64,000 nt of DNA from Neisseriaceae bacterium (GTDB taxonomy: Bacteria; Pseudomonadota; Gammaproteobacteria; Burkholderiales; Chromobacteriaceae), in assembly GCA_027489245.1 (NCBI GenBank), contig JAIYAC010000002.1:186001-250000 (forward strand), given 5' to 3'. Within the stretch, counting starts at the first letter, position 1. Every line of letters begins with the position of its first letter. The position numbers and the translations under genes were made by a program. The notes under the pieces were generated by a model. The model ran no database searches. It was not told the origin of the DNA and worked only from the letters and a program-made list of their open reading frames with translations. Below are positions 10,512 to 20,076 of the stretch, in pieces.

Positions 10512-12548
10512 TCAGATCTTGAAGCGTGATACCGACTGGCGCAGCTGCTGCGCCATGGCGGTCATTTCGCAGGCGGCCAGCGAGGCATCGTGCGCCTTGT
10601 GGTGGTTCTGGTCGGCTTGCTGCGCCACGCGCTCCACATTGTGGGCGATGTCCATGCTGGCTGTGCTTTGTTCGCGCAGCGCATCCGCAATGCCCACCAC
10701 CGATTCTTCTACCTTGCGTGCGCCGTCGCGGATGCTTTGCAGGCTCTGGCCGGCTTCGCTGGCCGATTTCACCCCGGCCTCCACCTGCAGCACGCCGCTG
10801 TTCATGCTTTCTACCGCTTCGCGCGATTCGGCCTGGATGCGGCCAACCGTGTCGCTGATTTCCAGGGTGGATTGCGTGGTGCGCTCGGCCAGCTTGCGTA
10901 CCTCGTCGGCCACCACGGCAAAGCCGCGGCCCATTTCGCCGGCACGGGCGGCTTCAATCGCCGCATTCAGCGCCAGCAGGTTGGTCTGGTCGGCAATGTC
11001 GCGAATCACGGTCACCACACGGCTGATCTGCTCGGAACGGTCGCCCAGTTGGGTGACGGTGGCGGCAGTGCTGCCGCTGGCGGCAGCGATTTCGCGCATG
11101 GTCTGTACCGTGCGGCCAACGATGACTTCGCCGGTTTTGGACACCTGGTCGGACTGGATGGCCAGCTCGCGTGCGTCGCTGGCGTACTGGCTGACCTGGC
11201 TGATGCTTTGCGTCATTTCTTCTACGCACGAGGCCATGGCCGACACCGCTGCGCTTTGCTCGCGCGAGCTGTTGGAGACGTCATCCGACAACGCGGCCAG
11301 GCCTTGCGCGTTGCGTGCCAGGCCATCCACGCTCTGGTTCACTTCGCTGATCAGCTGGCGCAGTTCGCGGCACATCAGGTTATTGGCTTGCAATACCTCG
11401 CCGATTTCATCGTGGCGGTCTACCACAATGCTCACGGTCAGATCGCCTGCCGCTACGCGGCGGGTGGTGTCTACCAGGCGGGCCAGCGGGGCGCTGACCC
11501 AGCGGCGCATGGCGACAAATACCAGGGCTACCAGCAACACGATGACCAGCAGGGTACCCAGCAGCATTTTTACCTGCATCTCGCGCGGCTCGCGCACCAG
11601 CTCGTCCTGGTAGGCACTGGTGGCAACCAGCCAGCCCCACTGCGGGTAGGAAACAAAGGTGGCCAGTTTCAGGCGTGGCTTGGTGGTACCGGCGTCCAGC
11701 CAGTTGTAACGGATCTGCCCCTGCTGTTGCGACAGCATGGTTTTAATAAAGGGCTGGCCGTCGGCATCGGTGCTGTCCAGCAGGTTTTTGCCTTCTTTAT
11801 TGGGGTGGATGACGAGCTCGCCCGGGCGTGTTTTGGCGTCCAGCACGTATACGTAGCCGGTGTCACCAATCTTGAGCGCCAGGATCTTCTGCTTCAGCGC
11901 CTTCAGGCCGTCGGTGTAGTCGATACCGGCAAACACCACCGCCACCACCTGGCCTGCCGCATCTTTCAGCGGTATGTAGTGCGTCATGTAGTCGCGGCCA
12001 AACAGGTTGGCCGGGCCGGTATAACGCTCGCCGCTTTTCAGCAGGTTATACGCCGGGTGGGCGTGGTCCAAGGTGGTGCCCACGGCGCGGGTGCCGTCTT
12101 CTTTTTTCAGCGAAGAAGCAACACGGATGAAATCGTCGCCCTGGCGGACAAACAGGGTGGCTACGCCGCGGGTAGCCTGGGTAAAGCGGTCTACCTGGGT
12201 TTCATTGCCATTGAGCAGCTGGTCGGCACTGTAGAGCGCCGGTGCCGTGTGCCCGCTGAGGGTGACCGGGTTGGCCGCATCGGCCCGTATCGGGCTGGCC
12301 AGGCTGGCTGCCAGCTGTGCCGCACTGTTCTGGGCGCTGCTTTCCAGCACGCTGGCGTAGGCATCGATACTGTCGACGACTTGCTGGTTGGTTTGCTGCA
12401 TGGTGTCTACCGCGCGCTGCTCTACGCGGTTGCCCAGCCACTGGCTAACGACCAGGCCGGCAATACCCAGAATGATAAACAGCGCGATGCTTAGCACCAG
12501 GCTGAGTTTTTGTGCCAATGACAGGCGCGAGATGGTGAGTTTGGACAT
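10512..12548 (-). CDS. Methyl-accepting chemotaxis protein with periplasmic Cache-type sensor
   Basis: A 678-residue chemoreceptor. The first membrane segment is about residues 13-35. The large periplasmic region (about 40-325) resembles the Cache3/Cache2 fusion type, with the [15 protein letters not shown] and [10 protein letters not shown] strands typical of dCache-like sensors. A second membrane segment lies near 330-350, then HAMP and the cytoplasmic signalling domain. The invariant hairpin tip [18 protein letters not shown] and [11 protein letters not shown] are present. There is no C-terminal CheR-binding pentapeptide (it ends SVSRFKI). It senses a small ligand of unknown identity and signals to CheA/CheW encoded elsewhere. 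Confidence 0.93.
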   Translation of the reverse strand: MSKLTISRLSLAQKLSLVLSIALFIILGIAGLVVSQWLGNRVEQRAVDTMQQTNQQVVDSIDAYASVLESSAQNSAAQLAASLASPIRADAANPVTLSGHTAPALYSADQLLNGNETQVDRFTQATRGVATLFVRQGDDFIRVASSLKKEDGTRAVGTTLDHAHPAYNLLKSGERYTGPANLFGRDYMTHYIPLKDAAGQVVAVVFAGIDYTDGLKALKQKILALKIGDTGYVYVLDAKTRPGELVIHPNKEGKNLLDSTDADGQPFIKTMLSQQQGQIRYNWLDAGTTKPRLKLATFVSYPQWGWLVATSAYQDELVREPREMQVKMLLGTLLVIVLLVALVFVAMRRWVSAPLARLVDTTRRVAAGDLTVSIVVDRHDEIGEVLQANNLMCRELRQLISEVNQSVDGLARNAQGLAALSDDVSNSSREQSAAVSAMASCVEEMTQSISQVSQYASDARELAIQSDQVSKTGEVIVGRTVQTMREIAAASGSTAATVTQLGDRSEQISRVVTVIRDIADQTNLLALNAAIEAARAGEMGRGFAVVADEVRKLAERTTQSTLEISDTVGRIQAESREAVESMNSGVLQVEAGVKSASEAGQSLQSIRDGARKVEESVVGIADALREQSTASMDIAHNVERVAQQADQNHHKAHDASLAACEMTAMAQQLRQSVSRFKI

Positions 12549-12752
12549 GGCTCTTTTTACGCATAGGTGGGTGGTTTTGCGCGTGTTTGATTTATATATT
12601 TATTAAATGAAAATGATTTTTTATATAAAAACACGCGTGGATATCGTATGTCCTAATGCGGGCCATGCTGTTGATAATGGTCAAATCCTGTTGGCTAGGT
12701 GGCTGATTTTCAAAACTTTTCTACATTATATCTGTTGGATACCTGTGGCATT
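12549..12752. other. AT-rich leader of the chemoreceptor gene with a long dyad
   Basis: About 200 bp, clearly more AT-rich than its surroundings. It holds the upstream region of the chemoreceptor gene. Arms CGCGTGTTT (12580-12588) and AAACACGCG (12629-12637) are perfect inverses, extended inward by TTATATA/TATATAA. No gene is seen. Confidence 0.6.
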
Positions 12753-13607
12753 TTATTGCTGGAATGTAAACAGACTTGCAGCAAATGCATCGATGGCCGG
12801 GGCGCGTAGGCCGCGGCGGCGAATCAGCACGGTAGGCGCATGTGCCAGCTGAGCCGGTAGCGGGTGGGTGGCCACATGGCCGGCCGCCGGGGTCAGTGCC
12901 AGCAGGGCTTCGGGTACCAGGGCAATGCCCATGCCGCTGGCGGCGCAACTGATCATGGCGTGGTATGAATCCAGCTCTACTAGCCGGTCTACCACACAGC
13001 CGCTCTGTTCTAGCCAGCGTTCCAGCCGCTGCCGGTAGGCACAGCCGTGGTCAAAGGCCAGCAGGGTGTGCGGCCCGTGTTCTGGCCCCACTTGCGCGCC
13101 CAGCGCGCTGATCAGCAGCAGGTTTTCGTTACAGAATGGCTGGCTTTCCAGCTTGGGCTCGTTTACCGGCCCGCAGACCAGCGCGCAATCCAGCTCGCCG
13201 GCCAGAACAGCGCTGATCATGCTGGCGGTGGGGCCGGTGCGTAGCTCCAGGCGCACGCTTGGGTGTTGCTGGTGAAAGCTGGCCAGCAAGGGGGGCAGGC
13301 GCACGGCGGCGGTGTTTTCCATGGCACCCAGACGCAGGGTGCCACGCGGGGTATCGCTGGCCACGGCAGCGCGTGCCTCGTCGGCCAGCGCCAGCAGGCG
13401 CTCGCTGTAGCCGGCCAGCACCCGGGCGGCGGCGGTGGGGCGTACGCCACGGCCATCGCGCTCGAACAGCGCGACGCCCAGGCTGTCTTCCAGCTGTTTG
13501 ATGCGGGTGGTGATATTGGACTGCACGCGGTGCAGGCGGCGGGCGGCGGCGGTAATGCCGCCTTCTTGCAGCACCGCCTGGAAGATGGCCAGGTCACTCA
13601 GGTCCAT
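12753..13607 (-). CDS. LysR family transcriptional regulator
   Basis: A 284-residue LysR-type regulator. The N-terminal winged helix-turn-helix is seen in GGITAAARRLHRVQSNITTRIKQLED and is followed by the linker helix. The effector-binding domain carries the usual LRLGAMENTAA start and SGMGIALVPE near the end. I chose ATG 13607 because GGAGA lies 6 nt upstream; an ATG four codons earlier overlaps that ribosome site. The gene is divergent from the permease at 13711, the usual arrangement for a LysR protein that controls its neighbour, so it probably regulates that permease and itself in response to an unknown ligand. Confidence 0.9.
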   Translation of the reverse strand: MDLSDLAIFQAVLQEGGITAAARRLHRVQSNITTRIKQLEDSLGVALFERDGRGVRPTAAARVLAGYSERLLALADEARAAVASDTPRGTLRLGAMENTAAVRLPPLLASFHQQHPSVRLELRTGPTASMISAVLAGELDCALVCGPVNEPKLESQPFCNENLLLISALGAQVGPEHGPHTLLAFDHGCAYRQRLERWLEQSGCVVDRLVELDSYHAMISCAASGMGIALVPEALLALTPAAGHVATHPLPAQLAHAPTVLIRRRGLRAPAIDAFAASLFTFQQ

Positions 13608-13623
13608 ATCGTTCTCCATAATG

Positions 13624-13636
13624 GATGTATTGCATC
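13624..13636. promoter_or_regulatory. Possible LysR operator dyad
   Basis: GATG-TATTG-CATC dyad in the 103-bp spacer between the LysR gene and the EamA permease gene. Position and symmetry fit a LysR-type site, but the arms are only 4 bp. Confidence 0.3.
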
Positions 13637-13710
13637 ATTTTAATTCATTTTTCAGCATGCTATTGCCCGGGCATAGTGAGGGCTGCCATTCCACCTTGCA
13701 GGCCGCTCCC

Positions 13711-14625
13711 ATGCCATTTACCGCTACCCGAAAGGGCTATGTTTATCTGTTTGCCTGCCTGTTGCTGTGGAGCAGTTTCATGCTGATGGCACGGCTGGGC
13801 GGCAAAACGCCGTTAACGGCGTACGACCTGCTGGCGCTGCGCCTGGCTACCGCCAGCGCGGTGCTGCTGTGGCTGCCCCGGCCCGCCTGGTCGGCCTGGC
13901 GTGATGCCCGGCTGTGGCTGCTGGCGCTGATTGGCTGCATCGGCTTTTGCCTGTTGTGCTACGGGGCGGTGCGCTGGGTGCCGGCGGCGCATGTGGCGCT
14001 GCTGGTGGCGGGGATACAGCCATTCCTGATGGCGCTACTGTTGGTGCTGGCGGGCCAGGGTTGGCCGCAGCGTGCCGCCGGGCCGGGTTACGCAGTGATG
14101 GCGCTGGGCCTGGGGCTGCTGGCCTGGCCGCTGTTTGCCGGGCAGGCCTTGCCCGGGCAATGGCTGGGTGATGGCATGTTGCTGACGGCGGGGGTGCTGT
14201 GGGCGCTGTACGCGCTGCTGGCCAAGCGCTGGTGCTACGCGCCGTGGTTGCTGACCAGCTTTGTCACGCTGGCCTCCACCCTGCTCTACTTGCCGGTTTA
14301 CCTGCTGTGGCTGCCCAAAGGGCTGGCGGCTACCCCGTGGCCGATGATCGTGAGCCAGGCGCTGTTTCACGGCATCAGCCCGGCGATTCTGGCCATGCTG
14401 TGCTATCTGCGTGCCGTCGCGCTGCTGGGGCCATCGCGTGTGGCGGCGCTGATGGCGCTGATACCGGTGATGACTGGCCTGGCGGCGGTGCCGCTGTTGA
14501 ATGAGCCGCTGACCGCCACGCTGGCCGCGGCCTTATTGAGTGTATCGCTGGGTGCCTGGTGGGTGTCCCGCCCGGTGCCCGCCCCTGCCCCTGCTGCCCG
14601 CCCGGCAGCGTGCGGCCAACCTTGA
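13711..14625 (+). CDS. EamA/DMT family permease
   Basis: A 304-residue integral membrane protein with about ten hydrophobic segments in two EamA-type halves, as in drug/metabolite exporters (for example LLLWSSFMLMARLGG in helix 1 and LGPSRVAALMALIPVMTGLA near helix 9). Substrate unknown; relatives export amino acids or metabolites. ATG 13711 starts a short basic N-terminus (FTATRKGYVYLF) and gives the family's usual length. The last codons and stop lie within a copy of the GTTGGCCGCA repeat in minus orientation. It is divergent from a LysR gene, its likely regulator, and only 14 nt upstream of the tautomerase gene, which may be cotranscribed. Confidence 0.87.
   Translation: MPFTATRKGYVYLFACLLLWSSFMLMARLGGKTPLTAYDLLALRLATASAVLLWLPRPAWSAWRDARLWLLALIGCIGFCLLCYGAVRWVPAAHVALLVAGIQPFLMALLLVLAGQGWPQRAAGPGYAVMALGLGLLAWPLFAGQALPGQWLGDGMLLTAGVLWALYALLAKRWCYAPWLLTSFVTLASTLLYLPVYLLWLPKGLAATPWPMIVSQALFHGISPAILAMLCYLRAVALLGPSRVAALMALIPVMTGLAAVPLLNEPLTATLAAALLSVSLGAWWVSRPVPAPAPAARPAACGQP
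14611..14622 (-). repeat. GTTGGCCGCA repeat copy at the end of the permease gene
   Basis: Plus strand TGCGGCCAACCT; on minus AGGTTGGCCGCA. It encodes the last residues of the permease just before TGA, showing tolerance of the motif at the extreme 3' end of a gene. Confidence 0.8.
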
Positions 14626-14639
14626 ACCCTGGAGTCACC

Positions 14640-14843
14640 ATGCCCTACGTCAATATCAAGATTACGCGCGAAGGCGCGACCGCCGAGCAAAAAGCCGAGC
14701 TGATCGCCGGTGTCACCCAGCTGCTGCAGCAGGTGCTGAACAAGAACCCGGCCACTACCGTGGTGGTGATCGACGAGGTGGACACCGATAACTGGGGCAT
14801 AGGTGGCGAAAGTGTCACCGTGCGCCGCGCACGCGGTAGCTAG
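14640..14843 (+). CDS. 4-oxalocrotonate tautomerase family protein
   Basis: A 67-residue protein starting MPYVNIKITREG. After removal of the initiator Met, Pro1 would be the catalytic base of the tautomerase superfamily. The length and the pattern VVVIDEVDTDNWGIGG (near 41-56) match the 4-oxalocrotonate tautomerase-like subgroup. These small enzymes act as homohexamers and convert 2-hydroxymuconate-type enols to ketones, but many chromosomal members have no known substrate. GGAG lies about 6 nt before the ATG. It follows the EamA permease by 14 nt and may be part of its transcript. Confidence 0.88.
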   Translation: MPYVNIKITREGATAEQKAELIAGVTQLLQQVLNKNPATTVVVIDEVDTDNWGIGGESVTVRRARGS

Positions 14844-14854
14844 TATCGATACAG

Positions 14855-14865
14855 GGTTGGCCGCA
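14855..14865 (+). repeat. Intergenic GGTTGGCCGCA repeat copy
   Basis: Exact copy just after the tautomerase stop, followed by G and CAAGACAAA and then a GC-rich hairpin. The same composite recurs at 50689 and, more loosely, at 34822. Confidence 0.85.
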
Positions 14866-14895
14866 GCAAGACAAAGCCCCGCACTGGGCGGGGCT
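14866..14895 (-). terminator. Probable terminator of the PsiF-repeat gene
   Basis: Stem AGCCCCGC/GCGGGGCT (14875-14882 with 14888-14895), followed on the minus strand by TTTGTCTTG. The T tract is interrupted, so it is of moderate strength. Confidence 0.55.
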
Positions 14896-14918
14896 GTGGC
14901 GGGCAAGGCTGGCGGCGA

Positions 14919-15179
14919 TCAGGCGGCGCCAGCGTCCTTCAGGCATTTTTTCACAAAGCTGTTCTTGGCAGCGCCGGCCAGTTTCTTCTCGGCGGCTTTG
15001 GTGTCGCAGCTGGCCTGCGCACCGGCGGCTTTGCTGTCTTTTTCGCACTTCTTCACAAAGCTGTTCTTGGCAGCGCCAGCCAGCTTTTTCTCGGTGGCTT
15101 TGGCTTCGCAGCTGGCGTCGGCGGCGAAGGTGGCGGTGGAAACACAGGCTAGCAGGGCAATCGCGAGCAGTTTGCGCAT
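14919..15179 (-). CDS. PsiF-repeat periplasmic protein
   Basis: An 86-residue protein with a clear signal peptide (MRKLLAIALLACVSTATFAA) and two tandem copies of a Cys-containing unit: SCEAKATEKKLAGAAKNSF followed by VKKC, and SCDTKAAEKKLAGAAKNSF followed by VKKC. This is the PsiF repeat, named from an E. coli phosphate-starvation-inducible protein of unknown function. Each unit has one Cys at each end, so intra-unit disulfides are likely in the periplasm. ATG 15179 is chosen because it begins the signal peptide; upstream frame codons are not plausible. I see no Pho box. It lies between the tautomerase and argH, convergent with the former. Confidence 0.85.
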   Translation of the reverse strand: MRKLLAIALLACVSTATFAADASCEAKATEKKLAGAAKNSFVKKCEKDSKAAGAQASCDTKAAEKKLAGAAKNSFVKKCLKDAGAA

Positions 15180-15296
15180 GGTGTTGATCCTTATAGGTTG
15201 GCAAGAGGCCTTGGCAGTATTGCCCTGTGCTGCGCAGGCTGGCAAGTGCGGCACGGTGGCAATAGGTAACAGTGTGTCACGGCGGCATGACAATAT

Positions 15297-15327
15297 AAAA
15301 ACCCCCGGTCAATGCCGGGGGTTTTTT
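15297..15327 (-). terminator. Rho-independent terminator of argH (bidirectional)
   Basis: AACCCCCGG/CCGGGGGTT stem with a TCAATG loop, A-run on one side and T-run on the other. It lies 15 nt after the argH stop. Confidence 0.85.
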
Positions 15328-15342
15328 ATGGGTATTGCTTGA

Positions 15343-16725
15343 TTATCCAGCCAGGCGGGCGCGGTGGCGGGCAATCTGGAAGCGCACCTGGTTTGGCGCA
15401 GTGCCGCCTACGTGGTCGCGTTGTGCCAGGCTGCCTTCCGGGGTCAGTACGCTGTACACGTCCTGTTCGATCAGGGTGCTGAACTGGCGCAGCGTGTCCA
15501 GGCTGAGGTCGGCAATGTCCACACTCTGCTGCTCGGCGTGGCGCACGGTGAGCGCTACCACTTCGTGGCTATCGCGGAACGGCATGCCCTTTTTCACCAA
15601 GTAGTCGGCCAGGTCGGTAGCCGTCGCAAAGCCCTGCAGTACGGCCGCGCGCATGGCGGCTGGCTTCACGGTGATGCCGCGCATCATGTCGGCGTAGATG
15701 CGCAGGGTGTCGATCAGCGTGTCGGCGGTGTCGAACAGCGGCTCTTTGTCTTCCTGGTTGTCCTTGTTGTAGGCCAGCGGCTGCGCCTTCATTAGGGTGA
15801 CCAGGGCGATCAGGTGGCCAACCACACGGCCGGATTTGCCGCGTACCAGCTCGGGCACGTCCGGGTTTTTCTTCTGCGGCATGATGGAGCTGCCGGTGCA
15901 GAAGCGGTCGGCGATATCGATAAAGCCGACGCGCGGGCTCATCCACAGGATCAGCTCTTCGGACAGGCGGCTCAAATGCACCATGACCAGGCTGGCGGCG
16001 GCGGTGAATTCGATGGCGAAGTCACGGTCGGACACGGCGTCCAGCGAGTTGTGGCACACATCGTCAAAACCCAGCAGCTGCGCGGTGTAGTGGCGGTCGA
16101 TCGGGAAGGTAGTACCTGCCAGCGCGGCGGCGCCCAGCGGCAGGCGGTTCACGCGCTTGCGGCAATCGGTCATGCGCTCGGCGTCGCGACCCAGCATTTC
16201 CACGTAGGCCAGCATGTGGTGGCCAAAGGTTACCGGCTGGGCTACCTGCAGGTGGGTGAAGCCTGGCATCACGGTGTCGGCGTGCTGTTCGGCCAGGTCC
16301 AGCAGGCTGGTTTGCAGCTCGGCAATCAGCACCACAATGGCGTCGATCTGCGCGCGCAGCCACAGGCGGATGTCGGTGGCCACCTGGTCATTACGGCTGC
16401 GGCCGGTGTGCAGGCGCTTGCCGGCGTCGCCGATCTTGTCGGTGAGGCGGCGTTCCACGTTCATGTGCACGTCTTCCAGGTCCACGCTCCAGTCGAAGTT
16501 ACCGGCGCGGATGTCAGCAATGATCTGCGCCATGCCGTCGCGGATGGCGGCCAGGTCGGCGTCACCCAGTACACCGGATTTGTGCAGCATGGTGGCGTGC
16601 GCCAGCGAGCCTTCGATATCGAACTCGGCCAGGCGTTTATCAAAGGTGACCGACGCGGTGTATTTCTTGACCAGTTCGGAAACGGGTTCGGAGAAGCGGC
16701 CGGACCAGGCGTGCGTATCTTGCAT
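15343..16725 (-). CDS. argH: Argininosuccinate lyase
   Basis: Last step of arginine biosynthesis: splits argininosuccinate into arginine and fumarate. 460 residues from ATG 16725, the usual length and start ([11 protein letters not shown]). The fumarase/aspartase superfamily signature [12 protein letters not shown] is at residues 278-289 and carries the catalytic serine. HTGRSRNDQ (106-114) and GFTHLQ with His158 are the other substrate-binding segments. Longer in-frame starts would add 15 residues not found in the family. It stands alone between terminators, typical for argH in this group. Confidence 0.97.
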   Translation of the reverse strand: MQDTHAWSGRFSEPVSELVKKYTASVTFDKRLAEFDIEGSLAHATMLHKSGVLGDADLAAIRDGMAQIIADIRAGNFDWSVDLEDVHMNVERRLTDKIGDAGKRLHTGRSRNDQVATDIRLWLRAQIDAIVVLIAELQTSLLDLAEQHADTVMPGFTHLQVAQPVTFGHHMLAYVEMLGRDAERMTDCRKRVNRLPLGAAALAGTTFPIDRHYTAQLLGFDDVCHNSLDAVSDRDFAIEFTAAASLVMVHLSRLSEELILWMSPRVGFIDIADRFCTGSSIMPQKKNPDVPELVRGKSGRVVGHLIALVTLMKAQPLAYNKDNQEDKEPLFDTADTLIDTLRIYADMMRGITVKPAAMRAAVLQGFATATDLADYLVKKGMPFRDSHEVVALTVRHAEQQSVDIADLSLDTLRQFSTLIEQDVYSVLTPEGSLAQRDHVGGTAPNQVRFQIARHRARLAG

Positions 16726-16896
16726 GGTGAAAATGTCCCAAGTCTGTAAATGTATGGCGATTATCGGCAAGGATTATAAGCCAGCCCGTTGTCAGGCAGG
16801 AGCATTCCGACAGGATATTTCATCATGGCGCTGCGTTTCGTTAGGTAATCCTTTTTTTCGGTGCCTAGAGTGAAAGACGCACTGGGAGGACATACC

Positions 16897-18531
16897 ATGT
16901 TTGACGCACTCAAGCTGAAAGAAAAGTTGTTGGGTGGTATCGGCATCATTTTGCTGCTGATGCTGGTGATGGGCGCGGTGGCCATGCTGGAGCTACGTAC
17001 CATACGGCTGAGCCTTACCGATATTGTGGACGACCGTTACCCCAAGGTGGTACTGAGCAACCAGGTGATCAAGCGCACGCTGGATAACGGCCGCCTGGTG
17101 CGTAATGCCGTGTTCCAGAATGAAGCGGCCGCGGTGGAAGACACCCTGGCCAAGGCCAATGCCAACCGCCAGAAGATAGCGGAGGATCTGGCCACACTGG
17201 ATGCCATGATCAACAGCCCCAAGGGGCGTGAGCTGATGAGCGGTATTGCCGAAACGGGCAAGCAGCTGGCGGCCAACTACGACAAGCTGTATGTCCTGCT
17301 GCGCGCCAACCAGGACCCGGAAGCCGTGGAGTTCATCCTCAAACAGTTTGCCCCGAGCAACAATGCCTATATGGCTGCGCTGGAGGCCATGGCGCAGTTT
17401 CAGTCCGACAAGATGAAAGAAGGCAAGGAAGAAGCCATCGCGGCGGTGTCTGCGGCCAACTGGCTGATGGGGCTGGTATCCGTGATAGCCCTGTTTGTCG
17501 GGGTGGTGATAGCCCTGCTGCTGGCGGCGCAGATCGCAGGGCCGTTGCGCCAGGCCATGAGTATGGCCAGCCGTATTGCCGCTGGCGACCTGACCCCGGC
17601 CAGTGGCGTGGATGCGCGCAATGGCCGGAATGAAACACGCCAGTTGTTGTTTACCCTGGAAACCATGCGGGTACAGCTGGTAGAGGCGTTTCAGGAAATT
17701 CGTGCCAGTGCTGGCTATGTGGCAGATTCGGCTACCCAGCTGTCCAGTATGTCCGAGCAGGTGGCGGTGAGTGCACAGCGCCAGGCCGAATCCACGTCGT
17801 CTGCTGCCGCCACACTGGAGCAGCTTACCGTCAGCATCAACCACGTGGCCGACAACGCGACCGATGCCAGCGCGCAAGCTACCCAGGCGGGTACCCTGGC
17901 GCGGCAGGGCAACACCGACGTACAGGCGTCGGTCAGCCGTATCCAGTCGGTGAGCAGTAGTGTGGACGGTACCGCTAGCGAAATGGCCAGCCTCACGCAC
18001 GAGGTGCAGGAAATCGGCAATATCGTGACCGTTATTCGTGACGTGGCCGACCAGACCAACCTGCTGGCGCTGAACGCGGCGATCGAGGCGGCACGGGCCG
18101 GCGAAATGGGCCGGGGTTTTGCCGTGGTAGCCGACGAAGTACGCAAGCTGGCCGAGCGTACTACCGTGTCGGCGCAGGAAATCACGCGCATGGTGAGCTC
18201 GATCCAGAGCAATGCCGGGCGCGTGGTGAGCAGCATGGAGCAAAGCCGCCAGAGCGTAGGTAGCGTAACGGACAGCGCCGGGCGCACCACCCATGCCATG
18301 CAGCAGGTACAGCACAGCGCCGGCGCCGTGCTGGAGGCGGTCAGCAATATCAATGGCGCGCTCACCGAGCAGCGCGGTGCCAGCCAGGAGCTGGCCAAGA
18401 GTATGGAGGCGGTGGCGCAGATGGCCGAGGAGAACAGCGCTACGGTCGAGGAGCTGGCTACCACGTCCAGCCAGCTGATGGGCTTGTCGCAAACGCTGCA
18501 GGCGGTGGTGGGGCGTTTCCGCCTGGCCTAG
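16897..18531 (+). CDS. Methyl-accepting chemotaxis protein, four-helix-bundle type
   Basis: A 544-residue chemoreceptor. Membrane segment 1 (about residues 10-32) is followed by a helical periplasmic region of about 155 residues with the pattern of a four-helix-bundle sensor ([19 protein letters not shown]). Membrane segment 2 is near 190-212, then a HAMP domain and the signalling domain with tip [18 protein letters not shown]. The start ATG 16897 is preceded by GGGAGGA 6 nt away. It has no obvious chemotaxis neighbours and no C-terminal CheR pentapeptide. The ligand is unknown. A bidirectional terminator follows within 30 nt. Confidence 0.93.
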   Translation: MFDALKLKEKLLGGIGIILLLMLVMGAVAMLELRTIRLSLTDIVDDRYPKVVLSNQVIKRTLDNGRLVRNAVFQNEAAAVEDTLAKANANRQKIAEDLATLDAMINSPKGRELMSGIAETGKQLAANYDKLYVLLRANQDPEAVEFILKQFAPSNNAYMAALEAMAQFQSDKMKEGKEEAIAAVSAANWLMGLVSVIALFVGVVIALLLAAQIAGPLRQAMSMASRIAAGDLTPASGVDARNGRNETRQLLFTLETMRVQLVEAFQEIRASAGYVADSATQLSSMSEQVAVSAQRQAESTSSAAATLEQLTVSINHVADNATDASAQATQAGTLARQGNTDVQASVSRIQSVSSSVDGTASEMASLTHEVQEIGNIVTVIRDVADQTNLLALNAAIEAARAGEMGRGFAVVADEVRKLAERTTVSAQEITRMVSSIQSNAGRVVSSMEQSRQSVGSVTDSAGRTTHAMQQVQHSAGAVLEAVSNINGALTEQRGASQELAKSMEAVAQMAEENSATVEELATTSSQLMGLSQTLQAVVGRFRLA

Positions 18532-18556
18532 CGCCATCCGGCGTGGGGAGGGTAGC

Positions 18557-18583
18557 AAAAACGGCCTGTTGGCCGTTTTTGCT
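18557..18583. terminator. Bidirectional rho-independent terminator
   Basis: 10-bp stem AAAAACGGCC/GGCCGTTTTT (18557-18566 with 18571-18580), loop TGTT, between the convergent MCP and yaeQ genes. Confidence 0.88.
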
Positions 18584-18594
18584 TGATGGCGGGT

Positions 18595-19146
18595 CTAGCG
18601 CTCGGCGCTGCCGTACAGGCGGTGCGGGCTGACGGCCACGCTGCCCCGCTCGGACGATAGCCACAGCACGCCGTCCTGCACGGTGGCATTCAGCTGCATG
18701 CTGCGCTCGCACAGCGCCGCCAGCTCGGCCAGGGTATCGGTGGCAATGCTGAAGATGTTCAGGTGGTCGAAGCGGCCAACCTTGCCGGCCATGCCTTCCC
18801 ACCAGATATCAGCCGAGCGGCCACCGTAGTTGTACAGCCATACCTGGCCGGCACGGCCACAGGCTTTGCGCAGGCGTTTTTCGTCCGGCTCGCCCAGCTC
18901 TACCCACTGTTCGATCTCGTCACTGAAATTCTTTTGCCACAGGTCCGGCTCTTCGTCGTCGCTGATGCCGCGGGTAAACACCATGTATTCGCCGGCGTGC
19001 AGGGCAAAGACGGCGATGCGCAGCATCATGCGCTCGATGGTTTCGGACGGGTGCTGGGCGATGGTCAGGCTGTGGCTGTCGTAGTAGCCACGGTCCATAT
19101 CGGAAATCGTGAGGTCGGCTTTGTAAATGGTGGCTTTCAGTGCCAT
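18595..19146 (-). CDS. yaeQ: YaeQ family protein
   Basis: 183 residues, matching the length and conserved blocks of E. coli YaeQ: MALKATIYKADL at the start, QHPSETIERMMLRI, FTRGISDDEEPDLW, WVELGEPDEKRLRKAC and QDGVLWLSS near the end. The fold of the family resembles PD-(D/E)XK nucleases, but no activity is established. E. coli YaeQ has been linked to suppression of hemolysin phenotypes caused by rfaH loss. Gene is isolated, with a terminator immediately downstream. Confidence 0.92.
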   Translation of the reverse strand: MALKATIYKADLTISDMDRGYYDSHSLTIAQHPSETIERMMLRIAVFALHAGEYMVFTRGISDDEEPDLWQKNFSDEIEQWVELGEPDEKRLRKACGRAGQVWLYNYGGRSADIWWEGMAGKVGRFDHLNIFSIATDTLAELAALCERSMQLNATVQDGVLWLSSERGSVAVSPHRLYGSAER

Positions 19147-19201
19147 TGCAGGGCTTTCGCGTGGGGTACGTCAAGCCCTGCAGTGTAACGGGTTTTGCCC
19201 C

Positions 19202-19825
19202 TTAGCTGGCGCTATCGCTATCCAGCACGGCTTGCATGCAGGCGGCCAGCTGCTGTTCATCAGGCCTACCATTGGCGAGCGCCGCGATTACCCCATGGCG
19301 GTCGGCCAGGCTGCGGTTCTGGCTGAGCTTTTCTTTACCCTGCCACTGGCTTACGGGCAGGCGAAAGCCCACGATGCCGCGCTGCATGGCGGCCATGGCA
19401 TGGGCTGGCACCGCCTGCGGCGACCAGCCATCCGGCCCTTCGAAACGGGCACTCAGCTGCGCCAGCAAGGCGTAGAGCGCGTCGCCACAGATCTGTTCTG
19501 CCGGGCCGCAGTGTGCATGCGCTACACGGTAGTTCCAGGTGGGGACCATGCCGCTGCTGTGGTACCAGCGCGGCGAAATATAGCCGTGCTCGCCCTGGAA
19601 GATGGCCACGCTGGGGGCTTGCAGCAGCGCCTGGCTATGGCCGTTGGCCGCCGCCAGGTGGCCTAGCAGGCAATCTGGCTGGCCGGGGTCGGGTAGCAAT
19701 ACCAGGTGGCTGATCCACGGCGTGTCGTCACCGGGGGTAATCAGCGTGGCAAAGGGGTGCTGGCTGGCCAGGGCGCTGGCCATGGCGGAGGTGCCGGCAA
19801 AAGCGGGTGGCTGATAAAGTGGCAT
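19202..19825 (-). CDS. FMN-binding negative transcriptional regulator, PaiB-like
   Basis: 207 residues. The N-terminus MPLYQPPAF and the block EKLSQNRSLADRHGVI are diagnostic of the PaiB/FMN-binding split-barrel family. Members bind flavin, and the Bacillus prototype was described as a repressor of protease and sporulation genes; the role in Gram-negatives is not settled. AAGGAG lies 6 nt before ATG 19825. It is followed on the same strand by yaeQ after 55 bp, so the two could share a transcript, though their functions are not obviously linked. Confidence 0.88.
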   Translation of the reverse strand: MPLYQPPAFAGTSAMASALASQHPFATLITPGDDTPWISHLVLLPDPGQPDCLLGHLAAANGHSQALLQAPSVAIFQGEHGYISPRWYHSSGMVPTWNYRVAHAHCGPAEQICGDALYALLAQLSARFEGPDGWSPQAVPAHAMAAMQRGIVGFRLPVSQWQGKEKLSQNRSLADRHGVIAALANGRPDEQQLAACMQAVLDSDSAS

Positions 19826-20076
19826 GCGGGTCTCCTTTGTCTGGATTCTGTCGCGGCCTGCGCCGGCTGCCCAGAGCCACTTTGCCCCCGGTGCACAGGG
19901 CCACCGGGTGCCTGGCGCGCTGGCGGGGTGGCCCGCAGGCTGCGCCGATACCGCGCTTTAAGCGCCAGCGAGGCACCTTGAAACAAAGTAGCCACCATGA
20001 GCTTGTCAGTATTCGATAAATTGCTTGGTGTATGGCACCCTCAGGCCTAGGCTGAAAAGATCAGTTTGGGGGTGTT

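Noticed and set aside
19826-20076. Possible gene in the 250-bp spacer before the 20077 binding protein
   Set aside because: The open frames have no ribosome sites and overlap both flanking genes' control regions; no conserved motif is visible.
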